Shown here piece by piece: positions 1 through 6,053 of a stretch of DNA of 7,699 nt; within the stretch, counting starts at the first letter, position 1, and each line of letters opens with the position of its first letter. The notes under the pieces are model-generated. The model was not told where the DNA came from. It did not search any database and worked only from the letters and a program-made list of their open reading frames with translations. The stretch is from Alphaproteobacteria bacterium UBA2723 (GTDB lineage Bacteria; Pseudomonadota; Alphaproteobacteria; RF32; CAG-239): NCBI GenBank assembly GCA_002353835.1, contig DEKL01000093.1, positions 1 to 7,699 of the forward strand, in the 5' to 3' direction. A program made the position numbers and the translations under genes.

Positions 1-792
1 TATTTTGAAAATGGTAATTTAGAGGCCGAAATCCCATATAAAAATGATGAATTGGATGGTGAGGGAACTTTTTATAATGAAGACGGAACACTTAATCTGA
101 CGGTTACTTATAATGATGATGTGCGTAACGGTATGGCAAAAGCATATTATCCGGATGGAAAAGTTAAGGTTACGGTTAATTATGATAATGATGTCAAAAA
201 TGGTGTAGAAAAAGAATATTATGAAAACGGTGTCGTTAAGGCTGAGCTACCTTATCAAAAGGGTGTTGTTGAAGGTATCGGGCGTGAATATTATGAAAAT
301 TCAGGCCTAAAAATGGAAATGCCTTATGTTAATTCTCTGGCAAGCGGTATTGCTAAGTTTTATGATGAAAGCGGTAAGTTGACAACAGAAGCAATGTACA
401 AAAAAGGTAAAAAAGACGGTGTTCAAAAGGAATACAACAGCGAAGGTGTACAAATTGCCGAAAGCATCTATCAAGATGATTTGCTTAATGGCGAATATAA
501 AGAATTTTATGATGACGGCAAAATTAAATCCACAGCTAATTATGAGAACGGTATGTTAGAAGGTCTTTCTCTTGTATATGATGAGGAAGGTAATCTTGCT
601 TATGAGGTTCCTTATGTTAAAAATCGCAAAGAGGGAAAGGTTAAGCGTTATTATCCTTCCGGCAAAGTTATGGGTGAGGTTTCTTATGAAAAAGGCAAAA
701 AGCATGGTATGTTAGATGCCTATAATGAAGATGAAACGTTAATGGCTAAGGTCTTGTTTAATAAAGATGAGGCTATTAAGGGGTATAGCTTA
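1..792 (+). repeat. Eleven in-frame 72-bp tandem repeats (MORN_2-like)
   Basis: Units start at 1, 73, 145, 217, 289, 361, 433, 505, 577, 649 and 721, each exactly 72 bp with no insertion or deletion. Each opens with an aromatic residue and usually a Gly at unit position 5 (for example YYPDG, YYENG, FYDDG, YDEEG, YYPSG). Unit 5 (YYENSG) has its Gly shifted by one, and unit 11 (YNEDE) has lost it. Nucleotide identity between units is only moderate, so the array is old and conserved at protein level rather than freshly duplicated. More units probably lie upstream of the window. Confidence 0.85.
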
Positions 793-858
793 GATCATGG
801 TAATAATCCGGTTTTGATGAGTGCTGAAGATTTAGAGCTGATAAACAAGGCTTATTAA
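1..858 (+). CDS. MORN_2/YwqK-type repeat protein, 5'-truncated
   Basis: The reading frame is open from the first base and the repeat pattern continues unbroken into it, so the start lies upstream; a TTG at 52 falls inside a repeat and is not the start. The visible 285 residues are eleven 24-residue units of the form Y-Y-x-x-G-x-[LV]-x-x-x-x-x-Y-x-x-x-x-x-x-G-x-x-x-x, followed by a short tail (HGNNPVLMSAEDLELINKAY). Repeats like this (MORN_2, as in YwqK-family proteins) form beta-hairpin arrays. Many bacterial members are labelled 'YwqK-family antitoxin', but the biochemical role is generally unknown. No signal peptide can be judged because the N-terminus is missing. The protein is strongly acidic and Tyr/Gly/Lys-rich. 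It ends at a terminator shared with the convergent ugd. I am confident of the repeat class, not of a function. Confidence 0.85.
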   Translation, partial: YFENGNLEAEIPYKNDELDGEGTFYNEDGTLNLTVTYNDDVRNGMAKAYYPDGKVKVTVNYDNDVKNGVEKEYYENGVVKAELPYQKGVVEGIGREYYENSGLKMEMPYVNSLASGIAKFYDESGKLTTEAMYKKGKKDGVQKEYNSEGVQIAESIYQDDLLNGEYKEFYDDGKIKSTANYENGMLEGLSLVYDEEGNLAYEVPYVKNRKEGKVKRYYPSGKVMGEVSYEKGKKHGMLDAYNEDETLMAKVLFNKDEAIKGYSLDHGNNPVLMSAEDLELINKAY

Positions 859-874
859 AAATAGCATATAAAGA

Positions 875-905
875 AACAGCCCCCGATAGCAGGGGCTGTT
901 CTTTT
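875..905. terminator. Bidirectional Rho-independent terminator
   Basis: A perfect 9-bp stem (AACAGCCCC at 875-883 with GGGGCTGTT at 892-900) encloses an 8-base loop. A short T run (CTTTT) follows on the plus strand, and an A-rich run (AAAGAAA) before the stem becomes a T-rich tail on the minus strand. It sits between the convergent stop codons of the MORN-repeat gene and ugd, so it can end both transcripts. Confidence 0.85.
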
Positions 906-920
906 AGTTGAAGTTTTTTA

Positions 921-2225
921 TTAGAGCTTGCGTCCGAGGCTCTTTATCTCAAAGCCTAATTCTTTAGCTTTTTTGCAATCAAATATATTGCGGTAGTCAG
1001 CAATTTGCGGACGAGCCATTAGCTGTTTGATTTTAGCTAAATCAAGGGTTCTAAATTCATCCCAGTCGGTTAAAACAGCTAGAACATCTGTACCACCGAT
1101 AGCTTCATAGGCAGAATTGCAATAAGTTACCATATCTTTTAAGATAGCTTTAGTGTTATCCATAGCTTTCGGGTCGTAAAGCTTAATTTTGGCATCATGA
1201 GCGAGCAAGATTTCTATAATCTGCAAAGCCGGAGATTCACGGCAGTCATCCGTACCACCTTTGAAAGCGCTGCCTAAAACACCGATGGTCGGGTTTTTAA
1301 CATCTTCAACCATATCCAAAATACGCTTGGCCATATTGATTTTACGGCGGTCGTTACCTTTAATGGTTGTTTCAATTAAAGATAAATCAACCCCGTTGAA
1401 TTTACCCATGTAAGCCATGGCGTTGGTATCTTTCGGGAAGCAGAATCCGCCATATCCCGGTCCCGGAACAAGGAATTTAGCACCGATACGGCTGTCCAAC
1501 CCCATACCTTTGGCAACTTCGTAAATATCCGCACCGGAAGTTTCGCAGAAATCCGCCATTTCGTTAATGTATTGAATCTTCATAGCCAAGAAAGCGTTAG
1601 ATGCATACTTAATGGTTTCGGAAGATTGACGGGCTACATATAATATTGTGCACTTGTTTTCAAAAGGTTTGTAGAGTTCGGCAACAACATTGCGTGCGCG
1701 TTCCGTATTAGCGCCGACAATAATTCTGTCCGGATTAAAGAAGTCTTGCACGGCAAAACCTTCGCGTAAAAATTCCGGCAAAGAAATAACATCAAAGTCC
1801 GCATTCGGGTTTGTGCGACGGATAATTGTTTCAACCATGGTGCCGGTATTAACCGGAACGGTTGATTTAACGGCAACAACGGTATAACCGCTTAAATGAT
1901 GAGCCAATTCTTCGGCAGCCGCTTTGATATATTTCATATCGGCTTCTTTGGTAATCGGGTTCGGCGGGGTACCGACGGCAATTAAGATGATATCCGCTTG
2001 CGGAATACTCTCGGCAAAAGAAGTTGAAAAGGTAACTTTGCCGTTTTTGGTATTTTTTTCAAAAAGCTCTTCCAAACCTTCTTCAAAAATGGTCAGTTTG
2101 CCGGCTTTAAGCATATTTATTTTATTTTCATCAACATCTAAACAAATAACATCATTACCAAGTTCTGCCAGACCGACACCCGTAGGCAAGCCGACGTAAC
2201 CTGTTCCGATAACCGTTACTTTCAT
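921..2225 (-). CDS. ugd: UDP-glucose 6-dehydrogenase
   Basis: This cytosolic enzyme oxidises UDP-glucose to UDP-glucuronate with two NAD+, supplying precursor for capsule, exopolysaccharide or LPS sugars. At 434 residues it is full length for the UDP-Glc/GDP-Man dehydrogenase family. The N-terminal Rossmann motif is GTGYVGL (residues 7-13), with an acidic residue ending beta-2 (CLDVDE, 28-33). Other family blocks are GTPP (85-88), STVP (121-124), LPEFLREG (149-156, Glu151), ETIKYASN (203-210, Lys206), the catalytic-cysteine block GGFCFPKD (259-266, Cys262, Asp266) and FKGGTDDCRESP in the C-terminal UDP-binding domain. The usual Ser before the catalytic Cys is Phe here. The ATG start is supported by AGGAG (minus strand, 2233-2237) 7 bases upstream. 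GDP-mannose or UDP-HexNAc dehydrogenase is a less likely alternative. The gene stands alone, convergent with the repeat gene and divergent from the Spy-like gene. Confidence 0.93.
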   Translation of the reverse strand: MKVTVIGTGYVGLPTGVGLAELGNDVICLDVDENKINMLKAGKLTIFEEGLEELFEKNTKNGKVTFSTSFAESIPQADIILIAVGTPPNPITKEADMKYIKAAAEELAHHLSGYTVVAVKSTVPVNTGTMVETIIRRTNPNADFDVISLPEFLREGFAVQDFFNPDRIIVGANTERARNVVAELYKPFENKCTILYVARQSSETIKYASNAFLAMKIQYINEMADFCETSGADIYEVAKGMGLDSRIGAKFLVPGPGYGGFCFPKDTNAMAYMGKFNGVDLSLIETTIKGNDRRKINMAKRILDMVEDVKNPTIGVLGSAFKGGTDDCRESPALQIIEILLAHDAKIKLYDPKAMDNTKAILKDMVTYCNSAYEAIGGTDVLAVLTDWDEFRTLDLAKIKQLMARPQIADYRNIFDCKKAKELGFEIKSLGRKL

Positions 2226-2343
2226 TTATAATCTCCTATTATTTTTAATTCTAGGGGGAGGCTATCTTATTTAAAACCAAAATGCAAGGGTAAAAATATT
2301 TGTGGTTTATAAGCCTAAATTGCAAACAGGGGTTAAATATCCG

Positions 2344-2371
2344 TTGCAGTTTTTAATCATCATGATATTAT
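2344..2371 (+). promoter_or_regulatory. Possible sigma70-like promoter of the Spy-like gene
   Basis: A TTGCAG -35-like element (2344-2349) and a TATTAT -10-like element (2366-2371, 5 of 6 to consensus) are 16 bases apart and lie about 30 bases upstream of the start codon. The -35 matches only in its TTG. No other candidate in the 175-base divergent intergenic region is better, and I found no convincing promoter for ugd on the other strand. Confidence 0.35.
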
Positions 2372-2388
2372 CACATCATCAAAGTTTT

Positions 2389-2394
2389 AAGGAG
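2389..2394 (+). promoter_or_regulatory. Ribosome binding site fixing the Spy-like start
   Basis: AAGGAG ends 6 bases before ATG 2401. It decides for this start over an in-frame GTG at 2302, whose extension would put 33 residues in front of a clean signal peptide. Confidence 0.8.
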
Positions 2395-2400
2395 AGTATA

Positions 2401-2676
2401 ATGAAAAAAATATGGATGATGGTTGTTGCAGGGTTGATGGCTTTTAATGCCAATGCTATGGAAATTAACGCGGAAAGTCTTAATTTAACGCCGGAGCAAA
2501 ACCAAAAATTGACGGAGATGAAAGCTAATCTTAAAGCCGAAATAGAGCCGATTTGGGAAGAAATTCAAGCCGGTCGTGAACGGATGACGGAAATTGAAAA
2601 GCGTTATTTTGAAGAATTTTGGAGTATGCTGACCGAAGAACAACGAGCAGCTTTTACGCAACAGAATCAGCAATAA
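2401..2676 (+). CDS. Small secreted LTxxQ-motif (Spy/CpxP-like) protein
   Basis: This is a 91-residue protein with a signal peptide: Lys-Lys at 2-3, a hydrophobic core MMVVAGLMAF, and a likely cleavage after NANA at residue 19. The mature part, about 72 residues, is predicted helical and highly charged. It carries two LTxxQ motifs, LTPEQ at 29-33 and LTEEQ at 77-81, the signature of the Spy/CpxP family of periplasmic chaperones and metal or stress sensors. It is roughly half the length of E. coli Spy, so it would form a minimal helical hairpin. There is no lipobox and no membrane segment beyond the signal. It has its own terminator and sits just upstream of dnaK, but as a separate unit. Family assignment rests on the motifs and the charged helical character; chaperone function is inferred. 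Confidence 0.75.
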   Translation: MKKIWMMVVAGLMAFNANAMEINAESLNLTPEQNQKLTEMKANLKAEIEPIWEEIQAGRERMTEIEKRYFEEFWSMLTEEQRAAFTQQNQQ

Positions 2677-2701
2677 TTGCGGGTAAATCGGTTTATAAAG
2701 T

Positions 2702-2730
2702 AAAGGGGTGCCGACGGGCATCTCTTTTTT
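2702..2730 (+). terminator. Rho-independent terminator after the Spy-like gene
   Basis: The stem AAAGGGGTGCC (2702-2712) pairs with GGCATCTCTTT (2717-2727) over 11 bp with two G·T wobbles and a GACG loop. It runs into six T residues (2725-2730). It separates the small gene from dnaK transcription. Confidence 0.8.
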
Positions 2731-2763
2731 ATGATTATTTTTTAATTTTTTTGGCTTTTCCTA

Positions 2764-2792
2764 TTGCTTAACGAAAATGTGCTTCCTATATA
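2764..2792 (+). promoter_or_regulatory. Candidate dnaK promoter
   Basis: TTGCTT (2764-2769) and TATATA (2787-2792) are spaced by 17 bases, 49 bases before the dnaK start. The downstream element reads CCTATATAA, which also resembles the -10 of alphaproteobacterial RpoH (heat-shock) promoters, but the matching CTTG -35 box is not clear. No CIRCE inverted repeat (HrcA operator) is present. Which sigma factor is used cannot be decided from sequence alone. Confidence 0.4.
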
Positions 2793-2841
2793 ACACGGTA
2801 GATAGTTTTTTTATTAACGTCTTGAAAGAAGGATTTTTGAT

Positions 2842-4770
2842 ATGAGTAATAAAGTATTAGGTATTGACCTTGGTACCACAAACTCCTGTTTTGCCATTAT
2901 GGAAGGCGGCGAGCCGAAAGTTTTGGAAAACTCCGAGGGTGCCAGAACAACACCGTCTATGGTTGCATTTACAGATACAGATCGTTTGGTCGGCTATCCG
3001 GCAAAACGTCAAGCTGTTACCAATCCGGAAAATACGCTGTTTGCGATTAAGCGTTTAATCGGTCGTCGTTTTGATTCTCCGGAAGTTGAGAAAGATAAAG
3101 ACCTTGTACCGTTTAAGATTGTTCCGGGTGATAACGGCGATGCTTGGGTTGAAGTTAAGGGTACAAAATATGCCCCGTCACAAATTTCTGCTATTGTTTT
3201 GCAGAAGATTAAGGAATTTGCCGAGAGCTATTTAGGCGAGAAGATTGAAAAAGCCGTTATTACGGTTCCGGCATATTTTAATGACAGCCAACGTCAAGCA
3301 ACAAAAGATGCCGGTAAAATTGCCGGTCTGGATGTTTTGCGTATCATTAACGAGCCGACTGCTGCCGCGCTTGCTTATGGTATGGATAAGAAAGCTTCCG
3401 GTACGATAGCGGTTTATGACCTCGGTGGCGGTACGTTTGATATTTCTATTTTGGAAATCGGTGACGGTGTGTTTGAAGTTAAGTCCACAAACGGTGATAC
3501 GTTCCTCGGCGGTGAAGACTTTGACCAACGCTTAGTTAACTACTTAGCCGAAGAATTTAAGAAAGAAAACAATATTGATTTGAAGCAGGACAGACTTGCT
3601 TTACAACGTTTGAAGGAAGCTGCCGAAAAAGCAAAAATTGAACTTTCTTCCGCAACACAAACCGAAATCAATTTACCGTTTATTACGGCAGATATGAGCA
3701 CCGGTTCTCCTATTCCGAAGCACTTAAACATTAAATTGACACGTGCTAAATTGGAATCCATTGTTGAAGATTTGATTGAGCGCACGGTTGAACCTTGTAA
3801 AAAAGCAATGGCAGATGCCGGTATCAGTTCTTCAGATATCAGCGAGGTTATCCTCGTCGGCGGTATGACTCGTATGCCGAAAGTACAGGAAAAAGTTAAA
3901 GAAATCTTTGGTAAAGAACCGCATAAAGGCGTTAACCCGGATGAGGTTGTTGCCGTTGGTGCCGCAATTCAGGGCGGTGTCTTGATGGGTGAAGTTAAAG
4001 ACGTTCTTTTGCTTGATGTTACCCCGCTTTCTTTGGGTATTGAAACATTGGGTGGTGTGTTCACCAGATTGATTGATAGAAACACAACTATTCCGACACG
4101 TAAATCTCAGGTATTTTCTACTGCAGAAGACGGTCAGACGGCTGTTACTATTCGCGTATTTCAAGGTGAACGTGAAATTGCCGCACACAACAAGCTGTTA
4201 GGTCAGTTTGATTTGGTTGGTATTCCGCCGGCACCGCGCGGTATGCCGCAAATTGAAGTTACCTTTGATATTGATGCCAACGGTATTGTTAACGTTTCGG
4301 CAAAAGATAAGGCAACAAACAAAGAGCAAGCTATTCGTATTCAAGCTTCCGGTGGTTTGTCTGAAGCCGATATTGAAAAGATGGTCAAAGATGCGGAAGC
4401 CAATGCCGAAGCCGATAAGAAGAAGAAAGAGCTTGTTGAAGCTAAGAACCAAGCCGAAGGTTTGATTCATACCACAGAGAAGACCTTAAAAGAAAATTCT
4501 GATAAGATTTCTTCTGCGGATAAAGATGCGATTGAGCAGGCCATTACTGCATTGAAAGGTGTTATTGACGGCGAAGACGTTGAAGCGATTAAGTCTAAGT
4601 CAGATGCTTTAATGCAGGCTTCTTTGAAGTTAGGTGAAGCCATGTATAAGGCGCAAGGTGCTGATGCGGCGGCTGCCGGTGCAAGTGCCGGAGCTGAACA
4701 GGGCGCACCTGAGGCTGAAGCTAAAAAAGACGACAATGTCGTTGATGCTGATTTTGAAGAAGTTAAATAA
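2842..4770 (+). CDS. dnaK: Chaperone DnaK (Hsp70)
   Basis: This is the cytosolic ATP-dependent Hsp70 that folds and remodels proteins with DnaJ and GrpE. It is 642 residues, full family length. The ATPase domain (about 1-385) shows phosphate-1 motif GIDLGTTNS (7-15), the Hsp70 signature DLGGGTFD (193-200, with autophosphorylation-type Thr198) and the third signature around [12 protein letters not shown] (337-348). The interdomain linker is [10 protein letters not shown] (387-396). The substrate-binding beta domain follows to about residue 505, then the helical lid, an Ala/Gly-rich linker (about 608-625) and the acidic tail [11 protein letters not shown]. The long N-terminal insert near 80-100 fits Gram-negative DnaK. 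AAGGA (2829-2833) lies 8 bases before the ATG. A strong terminator follows directly and no dnaJ is adjacent, unlike the common dnaK-dnaJ order. Confidence 0.98.
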   Translation: MSNKVLGIDLGTTNSCFAIMEGGEPKVLENSEGARTTPSMVAFTDTDRLVGYPAKRQAVTNPENTLFAIKRLIGRRFDSPEVEKDKDLVPFKIVPGDNGDAWVEVKGTKYAPSQISAIVLQKIKEFAESYLGEKIEKAVITVPAYFNDSQRQATKDAGKIAGLDVLRIINEPTAAALAYGMDKKASGTIAVYDLGGGTFDISILEIGDGVFEVKSTNGDTFLGGEDFDQRLVNYLAEEFKKENNIDLKQDRLALQRLKEAAEKAKIELSSATQTEINLPFITADMSTGSPIPKHLNIKLTRAKLESIVEDLIERTVEPCKKAMADAGISSSDISEVILVGGMTRMPKVQEKVKEIFGKEPHKGVNPDEVVAVGAAIQGGVLMGEVKDVLLLDVTPLSLGIETLGGVFTRLIDRNTTIPTRKSQVFSTAEDGQTAVTIRVFQGEREIAAHNKLLGQFDLVGIPPAPRGMPQIEVTFDIDANGIVNVSAKDKATNKEQAIRIQASGGLSEADIEKMVKDAEANAEADKKKKELVEAKNQAEGLIHTTEKTLKENSDKISSADKDAIEQAITALKGVIDGEDVEAIKSKSDALMQASLKLGEAMYKAQGADAAAAGASAGAEQGAPEAEAKKDDNVVDADFEEVK

Positions 4771-4789
4771 CAGACTTTCTTTTAAGACG

Positions 4790-4818
4790 AAAAAGCCGTG
4801 GTTTTCCACGGCTTTTTT
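4790..4818 (+). terminator. Rho-independent terminator after dnaK
   Basis: A perfect stem, AAAAGCCGTGG (4791-4801) with CCACGGCTTTT (4806-4816), extends by one more A-T pair. It has a TTTT loop and ends in a run of six T (4813-4818). It lies 20 bases past the dnaK stop, so dnaK is transcribed separately from what follows. Confidence 0.93.
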
Positions 4819-4848
4819 GTTGTGTAGGCGAGAATAAATATTTTTTAG

Positions 4849-4876
4849 TTGATATTTAAGTTTTATAAGCTAGACT
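4849..4876 (+). promoter_or_regulatory. Promoter of the intergenic structured RNA
   Basis: TTGATA (4849-4854, 4 of 6 to the -35 consensus) and TAGACT (4871-4876, 4 of 6 to the -10 consensus) are 16 bases apart in an A+T-rich stretch just after the dnaK terminator. Transcription would start near 4883, right before the first RNA hairpin. The fit between promoter, hairpins and downstream terminator is the main support. Confidence 0.5.
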
Positions 4877-4882
4877 GACAGC

Positions 4883-5099
4883 AGGTGCGAAAATTTCGTA
4901 CCAGCGCCGGAGACGGTGCGGGGCTTTGAACGGCCTTTATTGAGTGCGGTGTTGGATATGGCACCGATAATGCATATATCCCCGACTTGGTCGGGGAGCT
5001 TTTAGCGTATGTCCAAGGGTAACCCAAAAGGCTAAAAGAGTCATTTCACTCAATATGATTGTTCAACTCCCCTGCCGCCTTTTTTAAGGTGGTTTTTTT
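4883..5099 (+). ncRNA. Structured noncoding RNA or leader, family unknown
   Basis: The segment of about 217 bases between promoter and terminator lacks a convincing ORF and is clearly G+C-richer than the intergenic DNA around it. By eye it folds as follows. Hairpin 1 is GGTGCGAA (4884-4891)/TTCGTACC (4895-4902). Hairpin 2 is GCGCCG (4904-4909)/CGGTGC (4914-4919) with a GAGA (GNRA) loop. Outer helix A is GGGG-ct-TTGAAC (4920-4931) with GTTCAA-ct-CCCC (5061-5072). Inner helix B is TATTGAGTG (4938-4946) with CACTCAATA (5047-5055). Inside B are hairpins CGGTGT/GCACCG (4947-4966), CCCCGAC/GTCGGGG (4980-4996) and CTTTTAGC/GCTAAAAG (4999-5038). It closes with an intrinsic terminator. I see no RNase P, SRP, tmRNA-tag or common riboswitch core. 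6S RNA was considered, but a multibranched fold fits it poorly. It could be a trans-acting RNA or a leader of the glycosyltransferase operon. Confidence 0.7.
5075..5099 (+). terminator. Rho-independent terminator of the structured RNA
   Basis: CCGCCTT (5075-5081) pairs with AAGGTGG (5086-5092) through one G·T wobble and a TTTT loop, followed by seven T residues (5093-5099). It ends 25 bases before the glycosyltransferase start codon. With no clear promoter in that gap, read-through may be needed to express the operon. Confidence 0.85.
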
Positions 5100-5108
5100 G
5101 CTATTAAC

Positions 5109-5114
5109 AAGGGA
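5109..5114 (+). promoter_or_regulatory. Ribosome binding site fixing the glycosyltransferase start
   Basis: AAGGGA lies 10 bases before ATG 5125. It supports this start over an in-frame TTG at 5059, which would place 22 extra codons across the RNA helix and terminator and ahead of the conserved GT2 N-terminus. Confidence 0.65.
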
Positions 5115-5124
5115 TTTTGAACTA

Positions 5125-6051
5125 ATGCCTGAAATATCGGTTATTATGCCAGTCTATAACACAGCTTCTTATTTAGCGCAAAGCATAGAGAGTGTGCTTA
5201 ACCAAACATATTCGGACTTTGAGTTGATTATTGTTGATGATGGCTCAACAGATGATTCATTAAAGATTATAAACAGTTATGCCGCCAAAGATAAGAGAAT
5301 AAAAGTCATTACACAGGAAAATCAAGGTTTATCTGAAGCTCGTAATAGTGGTATAAAAATAGCCGGTGGAGAGTATATTGCCTTTATAGACAGTGATGAT
5401 TTCTATGCAAAAAATTTTTTAGGACAGCTTGTTCATGCTCAAAAGAAAACAAATGCAGATATAGTGGGTTGTGATTTTAAGAAGATTCGGTCTTCTAAAG
5501 ACCATATCAAGGTTGTTAATAGGTTTTCTTATGTGGTTTATCCTAATGCGTTAGAGGTATTACTTCATAAAAATAATTTTATTCATTTTAACGTGTGGAA
5601 CAAACTTTATAAGCGAGAGGTTATCGGAGAGATTCGGTTTGTTCCGCATATTTATTATGAAGATTGGGTTTTTAATTGCTGTGTGTTTGAGCGAGCAAAC
5701 TGCTTTGTTTGGATAAAAGAGAGACTCTATGGCTACAACTATTCTGATAATTCCATTATGCGTAGCGCTTTTACTGAGAAGAAATTAACAGATTATGTGA
5801 CAGGTATCAAAGAAGTTCATCGCTATTTTATGAAAAATGCACCGGAGAAGTGGGAACAGGTAAAAAGAACGCGTGTTTCTCGCACTGTCAAAATGTTGAT
5901 GAACGGTACTTTGCGAAGCAAGGATAAAAATTTACGCCTCAAAACTGCACTTGCTCTGCAAGAGCTTAAGGCTGATGAGTTGATTACTTATGCAGGATTA
6001 TCATTAAAAAACAAACTTAAACTGTATTATTTTCAAAATTTGAAAGGATAG
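5125..6051 (+). CDS. GT2-family glycosyltransferase
   Basis: This is a 308-residue GT-A fold, family 2 transferase that moves a sugar from a nucleotide-sugar donor, probably onto a surface glycan. The start chosen gives the classic N-terminus PEISVIMPVYN (2-12). It is followed by the nucleotide-binding block IIVDDGSTDDS (35-45), the GLSEARNSG block (68-76), the metal-binding DSDD (89-92) and YYEDW (177-181), whose Glu-Asp is the likely catalytic-base region. No transmembrane segment is visible, so it is cytosolic or peripheral. The C-terminal third is Lys/Arg-rich, as in many capsule and LPS GT2 enzymes. The donor and acceptor cannot be read from the sequence. It is followed after 2 bases by the HAD-domain gene, clearly one operon, and preceded by the structured RNA and its terminator. 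Confidence 0.9.
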   Translation: MPEISVIMPVYNTASYLAQSIESVLNQTYSDFELIIVDDGSTDDSLKIINSYAAKDKRIKVITQENQGLSEARNSGIKIAGGEYIAFIDSDDFYAKNFLGQLVHAQKKTNADIVGCDFKKIRSSKDHIKVVNRFSYVVYPNALEVLLHKNNFIHFNVWNKLYKREVIGEIRFVPHIYYEDWVFNCCVFERANCFVWIKERLYGYNYSDNSIMRSAFTEKKLTDYVTGIKEVHRYFMKNAPEKWEQVKRTRVSRTVKMLMNGTLRSKDKNLRLKTALALQELKADELITYAGLSLKNKLKLYYFQNLKG

Positions 6052-6053
6052 AC

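Noticed and set aside
1634..2199. Overlapping ORFs on both strands within ugd
   Set aside because: They lie wholly inside the well-supported ugd frame and encode low-complexity, non-family sequences.
2302..2400. N-terminal extension of the Spy-like protein from GTG 2302
   Set aside because: The extension would bury a clean signal peptide; ATG 2401 has AAGGAG at ideal spacing.
2821..2827. CTTGAAA as a heat-shock sigma32 -35 box for dnaK
   Set aside because: It lies only 14 bases before the start codon and merges with the ribosome binding site, leaving no room for a -10 element.
3232..4736. Several antisense ORFs of 81-118 codons opposite dnaK
   Set aside because: They are shadows of the strong codon bias of dnaK; they have no recognisable domains and no ribosome binding sites, and antisense ORFs over Hsp70 genes are a well-known artefact.
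4940..5006. Short ORF starting TTG 4940 within the structured RNA
   Set aside because: It has no ribosome binding site and overlaps strongly paired RNA segments; base pairing explains the sequence better than coding.
4883..5099. tmRNA (ssrA), prompted by GGGG near the 5' part, GTTCAACTCCCC near the 3' end and an in-frame GATAATGCA
   Set aside because: There is no plausible tag ending in an LAA-type sequence before a stop, no CCA or T-stem pairing, the length is too short for one-piece tmRNA, and the order is not that of the permuted alphaproteobacterial form.
5059..5124. Glycosyltransferase start at TTG 5059
   Set aside because: These codons coincide with the 3' helix and terminator of the structured RNA, and the conserved GT2 N-terminus begins right at ATG 5125.
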